Below are positions 33,645 through 45,057 of a stretch of 64,000 nucleotides of DNA, piece by piece (within the stretch, counting starts at the first letter, position 1; each line of letters begins with the position of its first letter). Source of the stretch: Rhyacophila brunnea (Eukaryota > Arthropoda > Insecta > Trichoptera > Rhyacophilidae); contig JAGYXB010000051.1 in NCBI GenBank assembly GCA_022495005.1, positions 620,001 to 684,000 of the forward strand, given 5' to 3'. Position numbers and translations under genes: made by a program. The notes below the pieces were generated by a model. The model had not been told where the DNA came from and did not search any database. It saw only the letters and a list, made by a program, of their open reading frames with translations.

Positions 33645-33863
33645 TTAATAGTTTGCTACACTATTAAGGTAAATTATTACTTCTTTTTTAATATTTAAAT
33701 ATGCAATAGTAACATCGAAGGGTTCTTTATGGTTATCAGGCAGCCTCAGACCTAAGTGAGTAAAGTTGTATGACAGTTCGCTAATAGCCGCAATAACATA
33801 CGGACAGGTAAACTGCAAAATGAAATCCCCGCGGGACACCTTCTCTTTGGCGAGTGGTAGCAA
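33645..33863 (-). CDS. Unrecognised 72-codon reading frame
   Basis: The residue mix is balanced and protein-like, with CPYVIAAISELSYNFTHLGL in the middle and PFDVTIAYLNIKKE near the end. TTTCATTTTGCAG precedes the middle part on this strand and could be a splice acceptor. I recognise no family. It lies just right of an FB2 foldback. It could be a lone exon or a decayed transposon piece. Confidence 0.2.
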   Translation of the reverse strand: MLPLAKEKVSRGDFILQFTCPYVIAAISELSYNFTHLGLRLPDNHKEPFDVTIAYLNIKKEVIIYLNSVANY

Positions 33864-34073
33864 AATTTTGACGTAGAATACTTATTAGAAGGTGAGCTTC
33901 TGGAATCTTAGATATTATAATAATAAATAATTATATTTTAGTTTTATATATTTCGGTATGTAAATAATAAATTATATTGTATTTTGTAGAAGGAAAAAAA
34001 TTAATAACTCTTTTCCTCCAAGCTCGCCTAAAAAGTACATAGACACGTAATGCATAGAACCGAAATAAAAATA
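33864..34073. other. AT-rich DNA, no gene recognised
   Basis: Nothing recognisable. Confidence 0.3.
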
Positions 34074-34306
34074 TTTTTTTTTTTTTTTCGACCATGTCCG
34101 ATCCTGATAGGATCATATGGAGTGGAGGTTTGTATTGACAGATTTTGTTTTTTACGAGAAATGGATGTCAGCCACTTGCTCAACCTATTAGGTCCATACC
34201 CTGACACACACAAATTGAAAAACAATTTTTGTACTTGCCAGACCCAGGATTCGAACCTGGGACCCACGGCTTTGTAGTCCAACGCTTATGCCGCGCGGCC
34301 ACCGTG
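34074..34306 (-). repeat. SINE-A, full-length copy with A tail
   Basis: On the minus strand the head is a tRNA-like CACGGTGGCCGCGCGGC with a B box GGTTCGAATCC (34258-34248). The body is then the same as at 14256, the hairpin is GATCCTA-T-CAGGATC, and the copy ends in 15 A residues (15 T at 34074-34088 on the plus strand). The tail supports retroposition. The head touches the truncated Helentron-like copy at 34320. I found no flanking duplication. The frames at 34028-34282 and 34050-34277 lie within this SINE and are not genes. Confidence 0.85.
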
Positions 34307-34319
34307 TAAAACCAAGTAA

Positions 34320-34715
34320 AAAAAATTCTGATCAATCATATAAACTTGACTTGACTAGCTTAAACGATCAAAAAAATTTGTACTTGACAGAAATATAATG
34401 TCACTTTGACATGTCATATTGATTTCCATAGTAACGTACGTATATATTAATAATTTTGTTGCTAGGATCCCAGACCCCTAGCAACTAATAATGGTGTCGA
34501 AATAACTTTTCATAAAGAACAGAATTAACTGAAAATGAATTCAATTCTACTTAAAGATGGCTAAAAGTATCAAAAAATGCATTGGCATCGTGTTCTGATA
34601 TATTCTAAAAGTTTCAAATGTCTAGCTAGTCGGGAAGTTAAAAAATCGATTGCAAGATTTGTACCGGACAAAGAACTACCGGAAAAATACGAATACGAGC
34701 TAAGAAAAACGTTGT
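34320..34715 (-). mobile_element. Helentron-like element, copy 2, 3' end missing
   Basis: The 5' end (AAAAACGTTGT at 34705-34715, reading leftward as ACAACGTTTTT) and the whole body match the copy at 22784-23190. The part with the inner inverted motif, hairpin and 3' terminus is absent, and the SINE-A head begins about 14 bases away. An extra CTAGGATCCCAGACCCCTAG palindrome-like stretch at 34463-34482 is shared with the copy at 44548. Confidence 0.7.
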
Positions 34716-35386
34716 AATGATCAATTTGAAGAGTCTTTCATATAAACGTATGTTTATCTACGACAGGAGTCGGCTGGCGTTTTAGACTTATGGGATCCAT
34801 AAATCGGTAAATCATAATATTTTGTAAAAAAACAAATATAACTCTATCTCCTGCTGATATCTACTTTAAAATCTGAGGTGTAAATTTATAATAATATTAT
34901 GAATTTACATATTATGGAATTGTTCATTAGCCAGTCGCGAATTGAATTTGTTCTTTCTAAAACGCATGGCAAACAATGTAGTATTGTATGGATAATTCTA
35001 TAATTTTAATATGTAATTGGTTTGGTATGACATTGATGTCCACATTAAAACGATTTTAAAACATGGAAACCTATAAATATTTTGTTAAAAATTCAGCTTA
35101 AGAATACATACAGATTTTCTATTGAACATTTAACTTCAGCTACGGATTTGCAATATATACGATGTATTTACTTTATTCAACCATATATTTGTATTCATAT
35201 ACAAAATAATTATTATCGAAATAATTCATCATACGGATGGCAAGGTATGTTAGTACGTGTCTAAAAAGTGTACGTATGTGGTTAACCGTTTCACAGTTTG
35301 CCATGAAATATTATATCGGAAACCGATGGCCATATAACATTGAGATCAAATTCATGTATAAAATAAAACACTTAAAAAATACATAA
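34716..35386. other. AT-rich DNA, no gene recognised
   Basis: Nothing recognisable. Frame 35082-35264 is AT-driven. Confidence 0.4.
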
Positions 35387-35388
35387 TA

Positions 35389-36693
35389 CGAGGGTGGGTC
35401 AATAATTCCTTAGAAAAAAGCATTAAAACAGTTTTATTTTTGAATTTTTTTTTTATTTCTCAACATAATCTCCTTGGAGCTCAATACACTTGGTTAGACG
35501 TTTCTCAATTTTTTTTAAACCGTCAGAAAAATAAGTTTTCGGAAGGTCCTCAAAATAAGCATTTTGTCCGATCGATGACTTCTTCATTTGAAAAAAAACG
35601 TTGTCCACTTAGCCATTTTTTTAAGTTTGGGAAAAGGAAAAAGTCACTGGGGGCTAAATCTGGCGAATACGGTGGGTGGTCGACCAATTCGAACTTCAAT
35701 TCTTCAATTTTAGCCATTGATCATAAACATGTGTGAACACGGGCATTGTCCTGATGAAAGAGGATTTTTTCCTGTTTAAATGAGGCCGTTTTTCTTCAAT
35801 TTTGTTTTTAGCTGGTCCAATAAAGATGCATAATAATCCCCTGTTATTGTTTTTCCTTTTTCCAAATAGTCAACGAAAATAATTTCACGTACATCCCAAA
35901 ATACAGTAGCCATAACCTTACCAGCTGATTTTACGGTTTTCGCCTTCTTTGGACATGGTTTGTCTTCGCAATCCACTGCTTTGACTGTTCTTTCGTCTCG
36001 GGAGTATAGTGGTGTATCCATGTTTCATCTACAGTCACAAAGCGACGAAAAATTCATCCGGATTGCGTTGCATGGGCGACAACAGGGCTTTTGAGGCCAC
36101 CACCCTATTGCGTTTATTGTCGACTGTGAGCAAACGCGGCACCCATCTTGCAGAATTTTTTTTCATGCCCAATTTGTCATGTAAAATAGAAATGACGCTA
36201 CCTTTTGAGACCCCTGTAACCTCAATTATCTCACTCAACTTTAATCTTCGGTCACTTAACACCATATCGTGGATTTATTGATCATTTCTGGTGTAGTCAC
36301 CTCTACAGGACGTCCTGAGCGTGGTTCATCCTTTGTTGATGTACGACCACGTTTAAATTCATTAACCAGTTATAAATAGTTGCAAGTGAAGGAGCAGATA
36401 TGCCGTGAACTAAATCCAACTCATTTTTTATTTCCTTTGCTGTTAACCCTTTTATATTAAAATGTTTAATAACAGCTCTAAACTCAATTTTCTCCATTTT
36501 CCATTTTCCATTTTTCCATTTTCCACAAGCAAATTTTTTTTTTAAATGTACGAGAAACACACAACCACCCGACCAATCTGATTGAAACTTCGCAGCATAC
36601 TGAATCGGTAGTGCCGCTGCATGAAAACAAACCGCTTACAGTACTAGTCGCGCCACCTGTCGGCTTTTCTAAGGACTTATTGACCCACCCTCG
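35389..36693 (-). mobile_element. Mariner element, complete length (1305 bp), inactive
   Basis: The inverted ends are CGAGGGTGGGTCAATAATTC on the left and CGAGGGTGGGTCAATAAGTC on the right, read inward, each continuing CTTAGAAAA. TA stands outside each end at 35387-35388 and 36694-36695, the mariner target duplication. Length is the usual 1.3 kb. The transposase lies on the minus strand and is broken. The well-preserved ends mean it could still be a substrate if a matching transposase existed. Confidence 0.95.
35453..36497 (-). pseudogene. Mariner transposase, D,D34D type, frameshifted
   Basis: The start is chosen at 36497 (MEKIEFRAVIKHFNIKG); the frame running in from further upstream is non-conserved. 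The order is the N-terminal helix-turn-helix (GLTAKEIKNEL, SLATIYNW), the linker with SGRPVEV, a second helix-turn-helix (LKLSEIIEVTGVSKGSV), then the catalytic core. First Asp: VDETWIHH, codon 36029-36027. Second: HQDN, codon 35750-35748. Third: SPDLAPSD, codon 35645-35643. Exactly 34 residues separate the last two. It ends with IELQGDYVEK and a stop at 35455-35453. Reading through needs frame changes near 36360, 36275, 36040, 35955, 35795 and 35590, and there is a stop at 35723-35721. All three catalytic Asp codons survive, but no intact protein can be made. Confidence 0.93.
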
Positions 36694-36695
36694 TA

Positions 36696-37369
36696 CAAAC
36701 CATCATAATACAAGGGATAGACAGAATAAAATAGGTAGGGAAGTAAATTAGAAATATATATATATATATATATATAATTTTGAATGATTCAAAAATAGAT
36801 TGGCAAGTAAGTGCTCGTGTCAATATAAATTTTTGTTCTTGTTAAATAAAATTGGAACATTACAATGATCCACGAACAACTTGTCATTTTTTGGTCCCAA
36901 TGCTATACGGCCATCTCTTTTCATTACTACAGCTCACGGTGAACTGTGAAAAGGTGAAATGCAATACGTACAATTTATTTATGTTAGTACCCGTGTTAGT
37001 AGGGTGGACCAGTACATACTGTAGAAATTCACGATTATAACGTATGCGGCCCATGGCTAGCCGGTTGCTGACCACTGATCTAGGTTTATGATAATGATTA
37101 TATTTATATATTTAAATTACCGTTTATATTATTATAATATATAACTCACCTTTTAAAGAAAGACTCTATAGTTTCTTTAAATATGAATTCTAGATATGCG
37201 CAGTGATACAAAATAATTTAATATATATCCACAGCCGAACAAATAATATGGAATGGAAAGTACCTGCCCAGGATTATTGCTGGCTTATATGACACCTTGT
37301 TAATCTTCATTTGAACACCTCTTCTCTAGGCTAGACTTTGAATTTTGTAACCCTCGTAGTACAATACGT
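36696..37369. other. No gene recognised; (TA)n at 36756-36776
   Basis: A dinucleotide AT run lies at 36756-36776. Overlapping frames at 36852-37075 have no recognisable feature. Confidence 0.4.
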
Positions 37370-38230
37370 AAGTTACTGGCTTCTCGTCCGAAGATTCCGT
37401 TTTTGATTCCCGGTATAGTCACAATTAGGGATTCCAATACCGGGATCCCGAGCTATTTTCGATACCTATGAATCCCAAGATTGATAAACATAATCCCGGG
37501 ATTTCGAGATTGATTTTTTTATCAATTTTTATGGAAAATAAAATAAAGCGAAAATATAACAGAAAAAATACTTTTAATAAAAAATAACTACATCAGAAAT
37601 AAACTGAGTTTGAATGAAGTTTGATTTATACCCATGTGTAGGTTGCCGATACATTTTATTTTTTCACATAAATTATTAAAAATGGAAAGATTGGAAAAAA
37701 ACAATGCTTCGCACTTTTAACAAAGTAATTTCACCATGATATCATACGTTTTACGGCAGTTTCATATTTGGCTGACTAATTAGATTTATGAAGCGGAAAG
37801 GCCATAAGTACGTCATGATTATTTTCTTACTATTTTATATCTCGCTAATCCATTCATTAAGTCTTTACTATCAGAAACAGCAATCTCCTATTAAATTCAC
37901 ATTATTATTTATATTACAATATTATTTACTCCGTTAAACTTGTGCATTTCCAAGATTGAACGTATACAATATTAACAATAAATGTCTTAAATAGTATAAA
38001 TTATACTAGATTTATTTTTGACCGATTTTATCAATGTTATTTGCAAATATAAAAATTTTGTATTAACAATGGAAAAAATGCCAATCCCGGGACCAGTCCC
38101 GGGATCCCAGGATTGTCAAATTGTAATCCCGAAATCCCGGGATCAGAATTTTGGCTCGGGATTGGATTCCCTAGTCACAATCAATATTACCTACATTTTT
38201 TCTGCTATATTTGCATATAATAAACTCACT
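37370..38230 (+). repeat. SINE-C, copy 3, split by a MITE
   Basis: CGTAAGTTACTGGCTTCTCG and the B-box relative TTTTTGATTCCCGG, followed by TATAGTCACAAT, match the layout of SINE-C at 11515 and 26240. The element is interrupted at GTCACAAT by the MITE at 37426-38173. It resumes at 38174 with GTCACAATCAATATTACC. The downstream limit is uncertain. Confidence 0.55.
37426..38173. mobile_element. 748-bp hAT-type MITE with perfect 8-bp target duplication
   Basis: Ends read inward are TAGGGATTCCAATACCGGGA and TAGGGAATCCAATCCCGAGC. GTCACAAT is duplicated exactly at 37418-37425 and 38174-38181. Several CCCGGGAT palindromic motifs cluster at both ends (37437-37510 and 38082-38165) and could be transposase-binding sites. 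The middle is AT-rich. The plus-strand frame 38018-38233 crosses the right end and is chance. An 8-bp duplication with T/CAG-type ends fits the hAT superfamily. Confidence 0.9.
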
Positions 38231-38339
38231 TGAGCAGTAAATTTTGAATAGGTAACTTTTTCACAAATATTTACAGCTTTTGCGTAGACAAATGAACTCG
38301 TCAAATAATTATGCCGCGAAAGAAAGCATCTTGCTTATT
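38231..38339. other. Spacer
   Basis: AT-rich. Nothing recognisable. Confidence 0.3.
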
Positions 38340-38700
38340 TCACCATACTACGCTCCAGTGTTGGACTATATGACAATCACAAGATCGCACCTATTGACAC
38401 GTCTCACGCCTATCACTATCTGAGACATGCAGCGCGTAGATCGCTTTAGTAACACCGTTGCAAGGTAAGGGAGGGTCAGCTACGGTGACGGAATACTTGA
38501 GGTTGTGCCACAAAGGTGCGGAGTATCGCACTCTCTGGCGGCATCCGGAACGCATGTACTTCAATCACTGAGGACTGCAGTTTCCGCTCATGAACTCGAG
38601 GAGTATTCGTAACGCTGTCGTACCAATGTACTCCTGAGATTCAGCGTAGACATCAATTCTCAAAGCTCTAAAGTCGCGAGCTTTGAAGATTGGTTAGATG
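38340..38700 (-). pseudogene. Non-LTR retrotransposon relic related to 52501-52755
   Basis: GGTGACGGAATACTTGAGGT, TGCCACAAAGG, CGCACTCTCT-GCGGCATC, TTCAATCACTGAG and TGAACTC-AG follow the same order as in the minus-strand relic at 52501-52755. The translation is heavily broken. By analogy it is the reverse-transcriptase C-terminal part. Confidence 0.45.
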
Positions 38701-39284
38701 CCAATGGAAAAGCAAAGAAAGAATATATTATACTTCTAGGTAATTATTTGTTTTATAAATTGCACAATATTATTACTCTAGTATGTTTTTACGTCTCTTC
38801 AAACCAAAAATATTAAGAGTTAAAGAGAATAACCTGACGATACTCATCTTGTGAGAGCATTTGTGAAGAATGTGGGAAATTTCGTGGGTATAATAAAATG
38901 TTGACCATTGTTTAGTATATTTAGACGAACCAAATATCTACTATTGCTTACCACTACAAAATTCCTGTGCGCAAAAGTTGGAAACATGTGTGCGGAGTTT
39001 TGTAATGTGAGTATGAGAAAACGTACGCCATAATGCTGATTTCTGTGATTATTTCACTCTTATTACTACAACACTATCATTGGGCGGTATGGCTTATTAC
39101 CTATAGTAATAAAAATAAAAAAGATTAGTTTAATAGTCAAAACGCAAATTGGCAAGTATTTCGAAATCACAGACACACACGTCAATTTAATTATTAGTAT
39201 AAATCACTAACAACTTTATAACATTTTATTATTATTATAGGTATAGGTAGGTATTACGATTTTATCAAACTCATCATCAAACTG

Positions 39285-39410
39285 TCAAAATATCAAACTA
39301 TCAAAATCAGGAACTGGAAAAGACGTGCGGAGGACCATTTCGGTTGGAGGACGGCGGTGGAGGAGGCCAGGGCTACCCTTGAGCTGTAGCGCCATCGAAG
39401 AAGAAGAAAA
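39285..39410 (+). pseudogene. Non-LTR retrotransposon extreme 3' end
   Basis: The translation IRNWKRRAEDHFGWRTAVEE ARATLEL ends at a stop and is followed by CGCCATCGAAGAAGAAGAA. The pattern W-----EEARA--GL-stop with an AAG-rich tail is common at the 3' ends of LINE-type elements. Only the last 30 or so codons remain. Confidence 0.55.
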
Positions 39411-40924
39411 AATTACGATTTTATCTATATACATATTATGGTATTTACAATAATTATTATATAGAATATTAAAGTCTAAAATCTCTTAAAAAATAGTAAG
39501 AATTGCAATACTTATCGGCAGATAGCTAAACACAGAAATAAGACGGTATCACCATCCAATACACTCCTAATGCTTATAGCTTTTGAATTTATTTCCACTG
39601 ATACGTGTGTGTTATGCAACTATTAGGAAGGAAAAGGGAAAAACACGGAAGAAAATGGAAAACGTATCGCGGAAATGCTGATCCGAATTTCAACGGAATT
39701 AGATGTTACGAGCACCGGGAATTGTATCCAGCAGAGGGTAGGGGATGAAAACTACTACGAGACGTTCTCGCCTACTTACTGGTTAGGAAACTACCCTTTC
39801 ATTGGATACTTGCCGTTTATTTGATGCATTTCAGTTTAAAATAAGCAGTTTTTATACTATTTAGTATTTATTCAAACTGCCAACAAAATAATAGTTAAAA
39901 ACTCACCTGACGTAAAAATTTTTATTATCACACCTTTAAATATATGCCCACTAACGTATTATAAAAAGTATTTAAGGGCTGACCATTATTTTTAAATTGA
40001 TTTTGTGCCTTCCTGTCCTTTTTAATATTGTAATATAGATGGCTTCGCTTAATACTGCTTTCAGCATATTTTAATCTTTTAAAATATATTGTGTAGAAAG
40101 TACAGAACCCTTTATTTTTTTATATTTGGATCATTATTGGAGTAGGCATTTATCACTCTACCACCTACAGACAAGGAAACGATTTTTAAAAATCTTGAAA
40201 ATTAAAATGATTTTTTATTCGTGAATACTGTTTATTTTTGTAACGTATACGTTACGTCAACTCACGTATTTTTATTATCATATTGTAGTTTGTAAGTAGA
40301 TAGATACGCAAATATTAGCGTTATTTTTTTTTCTAAAACGCGATCAACATGTTTCATTGCTGTATAAAATACTTTGAAATAATATTATGTCCATAATATG
40401 CTGCTTTCTGGTACTAAAATATATTAAAAATTCGATATGAAAAGCATTGTGTGCCCTATTTATGAATTTTATATAACCGGTATGATATAATACATTAGGT
40501 ACTTATATCTTTCTTCGAGCGTGAGCTCTGTAAACAATTATTCTTATTTTAAATAGTAAGAAAATGCGTCTTAAGAAATCTGCAGTCTGCAAAGAAATGT
40601 TTACAATTTACTTCAAGCAGTTACGTTTTTACACATAAAAATATTCAAAATGGCGTAAAGTAAGTAGCACATAAACTATTACAAAGAAGTCATTACAATG
40701 CACAAAACTAATTTATGAGAAATAAATAATATAATTGGAACAAAAATCTAGATACAATTGCAGTGAATGGAACTGACTTCCAACACAATCCATACAAGAA
40801 GTTTTTCCAAATACCAAGTCAAATACCTGCTATCAATGCAGAAATTTCATTAATAACCTTACATTTAAGATGTTATTTAAAATTTAGTCAATATTGTCAG
40901 ATGTAATTTTAAGTCACGGTGATA
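39411..40924. other. AT-rich DNA, no gene recognised
   Basis: Bases 39620-39790 are less AT-rich but hold no identified frame or repeat. Confidence 0.35.
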
Positions 40925-41080
40925 CTTGCACTTACTTTGATTTCTTCTTATTATTATGTCATCCCCTAACGGAGATCGTAAACCATCTGCTATTTGGAAC
41001 AGTTCGGCGGAGCTGCACTCGTACCAATAACAGAGTTTTATTTTTAAGCCATTTATCGTTTTCTGCTATTTATACATAAG
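40925..41080 (-). pseudogene. Non-LTR retrotransposon 3' fragment (LINE-Y)
   Basis: On the minus strand it matches the layout of 42025-42185. A WLKN-like start is followed by a GT-rich middle, then the CCGTTAGGGGATGACATAAT ending (complement of ATTATGTCATCCCCTAACGG). Translation is broken. Confidence 0.45.
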
Positions 41081-41143
41081 ATTATAGATTATAGATCAAT
41101 ATCTTTCCTTGAATAACAAGTTGGGTAATGCTGTGTGGGAGTC

Positions 41144-41472
41144 CACTTTGGCGGTGGATAGGTATTGCATATAAAAGACGGTAGGTAAGTAGTTGTTCGT
41201 GATGATGGAAGAGCGAGAGTATATATTTACTGTTTACATAAGTACAAGGGTACAAGCGGTACCTACAATATAATAAATACAATGACAATGCGGTGAGATG
41301 TGTTTTTATCAGGAAGCTATTTTAGAGTGGCATCTCTAATCAATTGTGATCCGCTATTTATCGACGTGCTCACAATTAAAATAATATCTTGAAAAGAATA
41401 TTTAGGATATAACTATTATAACTGAGTAAACTATTTTATATTGAGTTTGCGATAATTGGACACTGACTGACT
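41144..41472 (+). repeat. Dispersed repeat R3, uninterrupted copy
   Basis: It runs from CACTTTGGCGGTGGATAGG to GATAATTGGACACTGACTGA and matches the two halves of the copy at 14048-14651. It is the empty-site version relative to the SINE insertion there. Class unknown. Confidence 0.65.
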
Positions 41473-42024
41473 ATACCGGAAACGAGTATTAAGGAAATTA
41501 TAATTATGGTGCTTTTCAGTCTTAAATAAATAAATAATGTAATTATAAGAAATAAGCTTATATGCTATTAAAATCATTAGAACTTAACGTAAATATTTAT
41601 AAAAATAAAGTAGGAAGATTTTTTTATTATTCAGTTCAGAAATGAGTTCGTTTAATCCACATATTGGTCGAGTTGAATCCTTTACCCCTTATTCCTTCGA
41701 TGTCCTTGGGGATTTTAAGAAACACAGCAATATTTAGCACCGGTGCGGTAGGGGGATTTTTCCGGTACAAGCTACATTATAGCGAAGCCAAACTGGAAAC
41801 GATATTCTTATTGCTTCGCTTCGCATATTAACAAAACCTTCTTATATACCTGAACAACGAAGAAACTATACGGGAAATATTTCACCTGTGGTGTATCGTA
41901 AAAAAAAAAAAAATCATTTAAAAAATTGGAAAAAATATATAAAACGAACTGAGAGTCATCTTTTTTCTCATTGAATCAAATAGTACATATACGACCTCAA
42001 CATCTTTATCCAGTGTACCCACAG
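41473..42024. other. No gene recognised
   Basis: AT-rich, with a GC-richer patch at 41690-41790. Nothing recognisable. Confidence 0.35.
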
Positions 42025-42185
42025 TATTCTTCTTTTTATCATGCCATCCCCTAACATATAAGGTCGGTCACCATTAAGACGATCTTTGCTCATTATTCTA
42101 CTACCCGGAACTATTTGATAGAGCTACTCTCATACCAATCATGGAGGTTCTTAAGCCACTGAATGCGGCGCCATCCTCACATCAC
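42025..42185 (-). pseudogene. Non-LTR retrotransposon 3' fragment (LINE-Y)
   Basis: The minus-strand translation includes WLKNLHDWYESSSIK, then AKIVLMVTDL, then a GDG-like end. This resembles the last part of LINE proteins (SWL-NI--W-G--S--L---A-DR-----V--NLR-GDGT). A similar fragment is at 40925-41080. Confidence 0.55.
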
Positions 42186-42264
42186 TATATATTTACGATA
42201 AATTTAATTTCCATTAAATATGAAATGTATTATTGTTGAACACACAAATTATTGATTATACGTT

Positions 42265-42870
42265 CTCATCATGGCATTTCTTTGTCTTCAGCCATATTCG
42301 CCCCTTAGCTGAAGCATATGAACACGGCGCCTCCAAGAAACTCAATCTTCTTGCATACCATACCTGCATCCCGTAGCTCCACCGTATACACGTTATAGAT
42401 AGTATTTAGCGGCCATCTAGGATGCCGGAATCCTATTGGCTTAAAAAACTAGCAAGCGAGGTTAAAGTTCTCTTCTAGCATCCGCAGCACGTGTGCAAGC
42501 CTGGGACAGGAACACGGACCTGGGGTCCAACGCCGCCTCTTAGCATGATGAGAGGCTGCTTGGTTCACTCTCTTATCTCTTCGTCATACAACATATGCAT
42601 TATTCTACACAAATATCTGTTCTCGAAGCTCAGTATACGGTTGTTCTGGGCATGATTCGATGATGCCATGATTCGTTACCATAAAGCAGCACCTCCAGAA
42701 TGCAAGCGTTAAATAGGTGGAATTTTTTAACCGAGTAAAGTTGTGAGTTCTAGACTCTCTACATCGAGTTGAATGTTACTCCACCGATTTCCGTTCAAAT
42801 AGCGAGCTTTCTTTATCTTCTGTGATGTGTACCCCCAGGTATTTGAAACTGTCGACACTTGATTAGTTTA
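42265..42870 (-). pseudogene. LINE-X relic, reverse transcriptase thumb to C-terminus
   Basis: Reading leftward, SFKYLGVHITEDKESS (42855-42808) is the thumb motif of non-LTR reverse transcriptases. It is followed by a broken ALLLYG-ESW region near 42680, RLAHVLRMLEENFNLA near 42480, and RHPRWPLNTIYNVYTVELRD near 42400. The 3' end at 42290-42350 has the FLEAPC/SWRRRV reading that also occurs at 15530-15740. Frameshifts and stops are many. It is the longest LINE-X copy here and ties the shorter fragments to a reverse transcriptase. Confidence 0.7.
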
Positions 42871-43030
42871 AGCTTTAACTAATTATGTATTATAGAACAC
42901 AGTAATAATTTATTATAAAAACAAACTATTATAGAAATTAAAAGACATCCATCTAAATGTATACATACCTACAGGCGTTGAATGTATCAGTCAATAAGAA
43001 GCTAGTTGAATTGCCATCCAAATTGGCATC

Positions 43031-43132
43031 ACCCATTCGCTGCTTTGTCCATCAGGTGGCCATTAGATATAATTAGCATGTTATTTAAATGTGGTAATTA
43101 AATATTAATTAAAAGGTCCGCAGCGAATGGGT
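43031..43132. repeat. Perfect 13-bp inverted repeat
   Basis: ACCCATTCGCTGC at 43031-43043 and its exact complement GCAGCGAATGGGT at 43120-43132 stand 76 bases apart with AT-rich DNA between them. It may be a small MITE or chance. Confidence 0.5.
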
Positions 43133-44547
43133 AGCAGTTTAGTTGTATAACTTAGGAAGTATATATAAAACCGTTATCTTGGATGATGCTGTATTTATGG
43201 TGGATTAATCGTTGGTTTGTATTTTTATAACCTTACAAGTTCAAAGATTACGATTGGCAAAAATAACATTTTTTATGTGTTCGATTTACTAACAATCATC
43301 ATCGCAAGTTATGCTACGTTTATAATTTTAAAAAAATAGTGGTTTACATTTTATTCACATTTCAAATGTACTTACTTATTCCAGTGTGGTATATGTAACA
43401 TGTAATTAATTAGATTTATTTCTATAACACACGTATGCGTATGGAGATTGAAAAATCATCCCGTATCTACGTACGTACTTAAATACAAGATATTTTCAAA
43501 TATATTATAACAGCCACCTACCAGGCTACCAGTATGAATACAGTACCTATATATGTATGTTCTGCTTCAGACAGATTTGGTTCGAAACGTGGTGGAAACG
43601 TTTTAGCGGGTACCGAAGATGATTTGGCAAACCTCTCACGTCTGTGTAGTCTAATCACCGTCCATTAGGTGCGTAATTAGCTAACACGTTGCAGCATCGC
43701 GTTCAGCATAGATATTTTGCCGACAAAATCTATCTACGTATATTCAACAAATTACATATGCTGCTGAAAACTGAAATGTACCAAGTCAAATTAGTACAGC
43801 TTTGACATCATAGAACCTATAAATTTACGTGGAATTTATTCGGCTTTTGTTCATCGATTACCAAGCTATATTTTGTGATAAAAAAACTATTACAAGAATT
43901 ATTAAAGATTGATCCATCATAAGGCATTTACAAATTAAATAAAATAATACGTAAATATAAACTGTCACGATAGATTTAATATTCATGGATAAAATACGCG
44001 AACTTAGAATTTAGAATCCTTCTGATTTTTATGGTTCATTTTGACAACAATACATCTTTACTGTGTTAAGACCCCTTTATATATATTTGAAATATAATTA
44101 TATGCCACACAACCAACGTGGTAAATTGTAATATTTTCTCTGAGATAATAAAATTTAGTATACGATATATTACAAAATGACGCGTACAAACATCACTTTA
44201 AAAACATGAGCTTATTTTCTTTAGTAGAAAGACCTTATAAATAAAAGTCCTATACTTACCTTAATTCTTGACGTAAAAACCGGTCGCATAAATAAAAATC
44301 TGAAAAAATTGTAATGTTAAATTTGTAATTGAAAAATTAACTCTTTACTTTATACTACATTAATATTCATAGTTATCACAAATTTGTATTGTTTAATTGC
44401 ATTGTTTTTTGAATAAAATAAATAATGACATAGTGACTAGCTATAGTTAGTTACGTGCCTTTTCACCTAAATAATAATAGTTAATTATTACTTGATTTTA
44501 CAAAAAAACTTATTTTAAACTTGCACCAATAATACAATGCATATTTT
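43133..44547. other. AT-rich DNA, no gene recognised
   Basis: Bases 43575-43700 are GC-richer without an identified frame. Nothing else is recognisable. Confidence 0.35.
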
Positions 44548-45057
44548 ACAACGTTTTTATTAGGTCATATTCTTATTTGTCCGGTGGTTTTTTTATCCAG
44601 TACAAATCTTGCAATCGATTTTTAATTAACTTCCCGACTAGACATTTGAAAATTTTAGAATATATCAGAACACGATGCCAATGCATTCTTTTAATACTTT
44701 TTTTTAACCATCTTTAAGTAAAATTGAATTCATTTTAAGTTAATTCTGTTTTGTATGAAGTTATTTCGGAATACATCCGTAATCCAATCCACTATTATTG
44801 GTTGCTAGGGGTCTGGGGTCCTAGCAACTAAATTATTAATATATACGTGCGTTACTATGGAAATCAATATGAAATGTCAAAATGACATTTAAGTATTATT
44901 TCTGTCAGTACAATTTTTTTTTGATCGTTTAAGCTTGTCAAGTCAAGTTTATATGATTATAATTATGATAACAGAAAAATTAAAAACGTGTTTATATGAT
45001 TCAACAGAAAAATTAAAAACGTTGTAAATAAAAAGTTATTTTTATCTTGTAATTATT
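44548..45057 (+). mobile_element. Helentron-like element, copy 3
   Basis: The 5' ACAACGTTTTT, the body, the inner inverted AAAAACGTTGT near 45015, the hairpin ATAAAAA-GTTA-TTTTTAT and the terminal CTTGTAATTATT are all present. Just before the 3' part, a segment of about 45 bases containing TTTATATGATT...CAGAAAAATTAAAAACGT is duplicated in tandem, which explains its greater length (510 against 407 bases). No coding capacity. Confidence 0.65.

Noticed and set aside
36009..36281. 90-codon plus-strand frame
   Set aside because: It is the antisense of the mariner transposase, as is 35440-35736.
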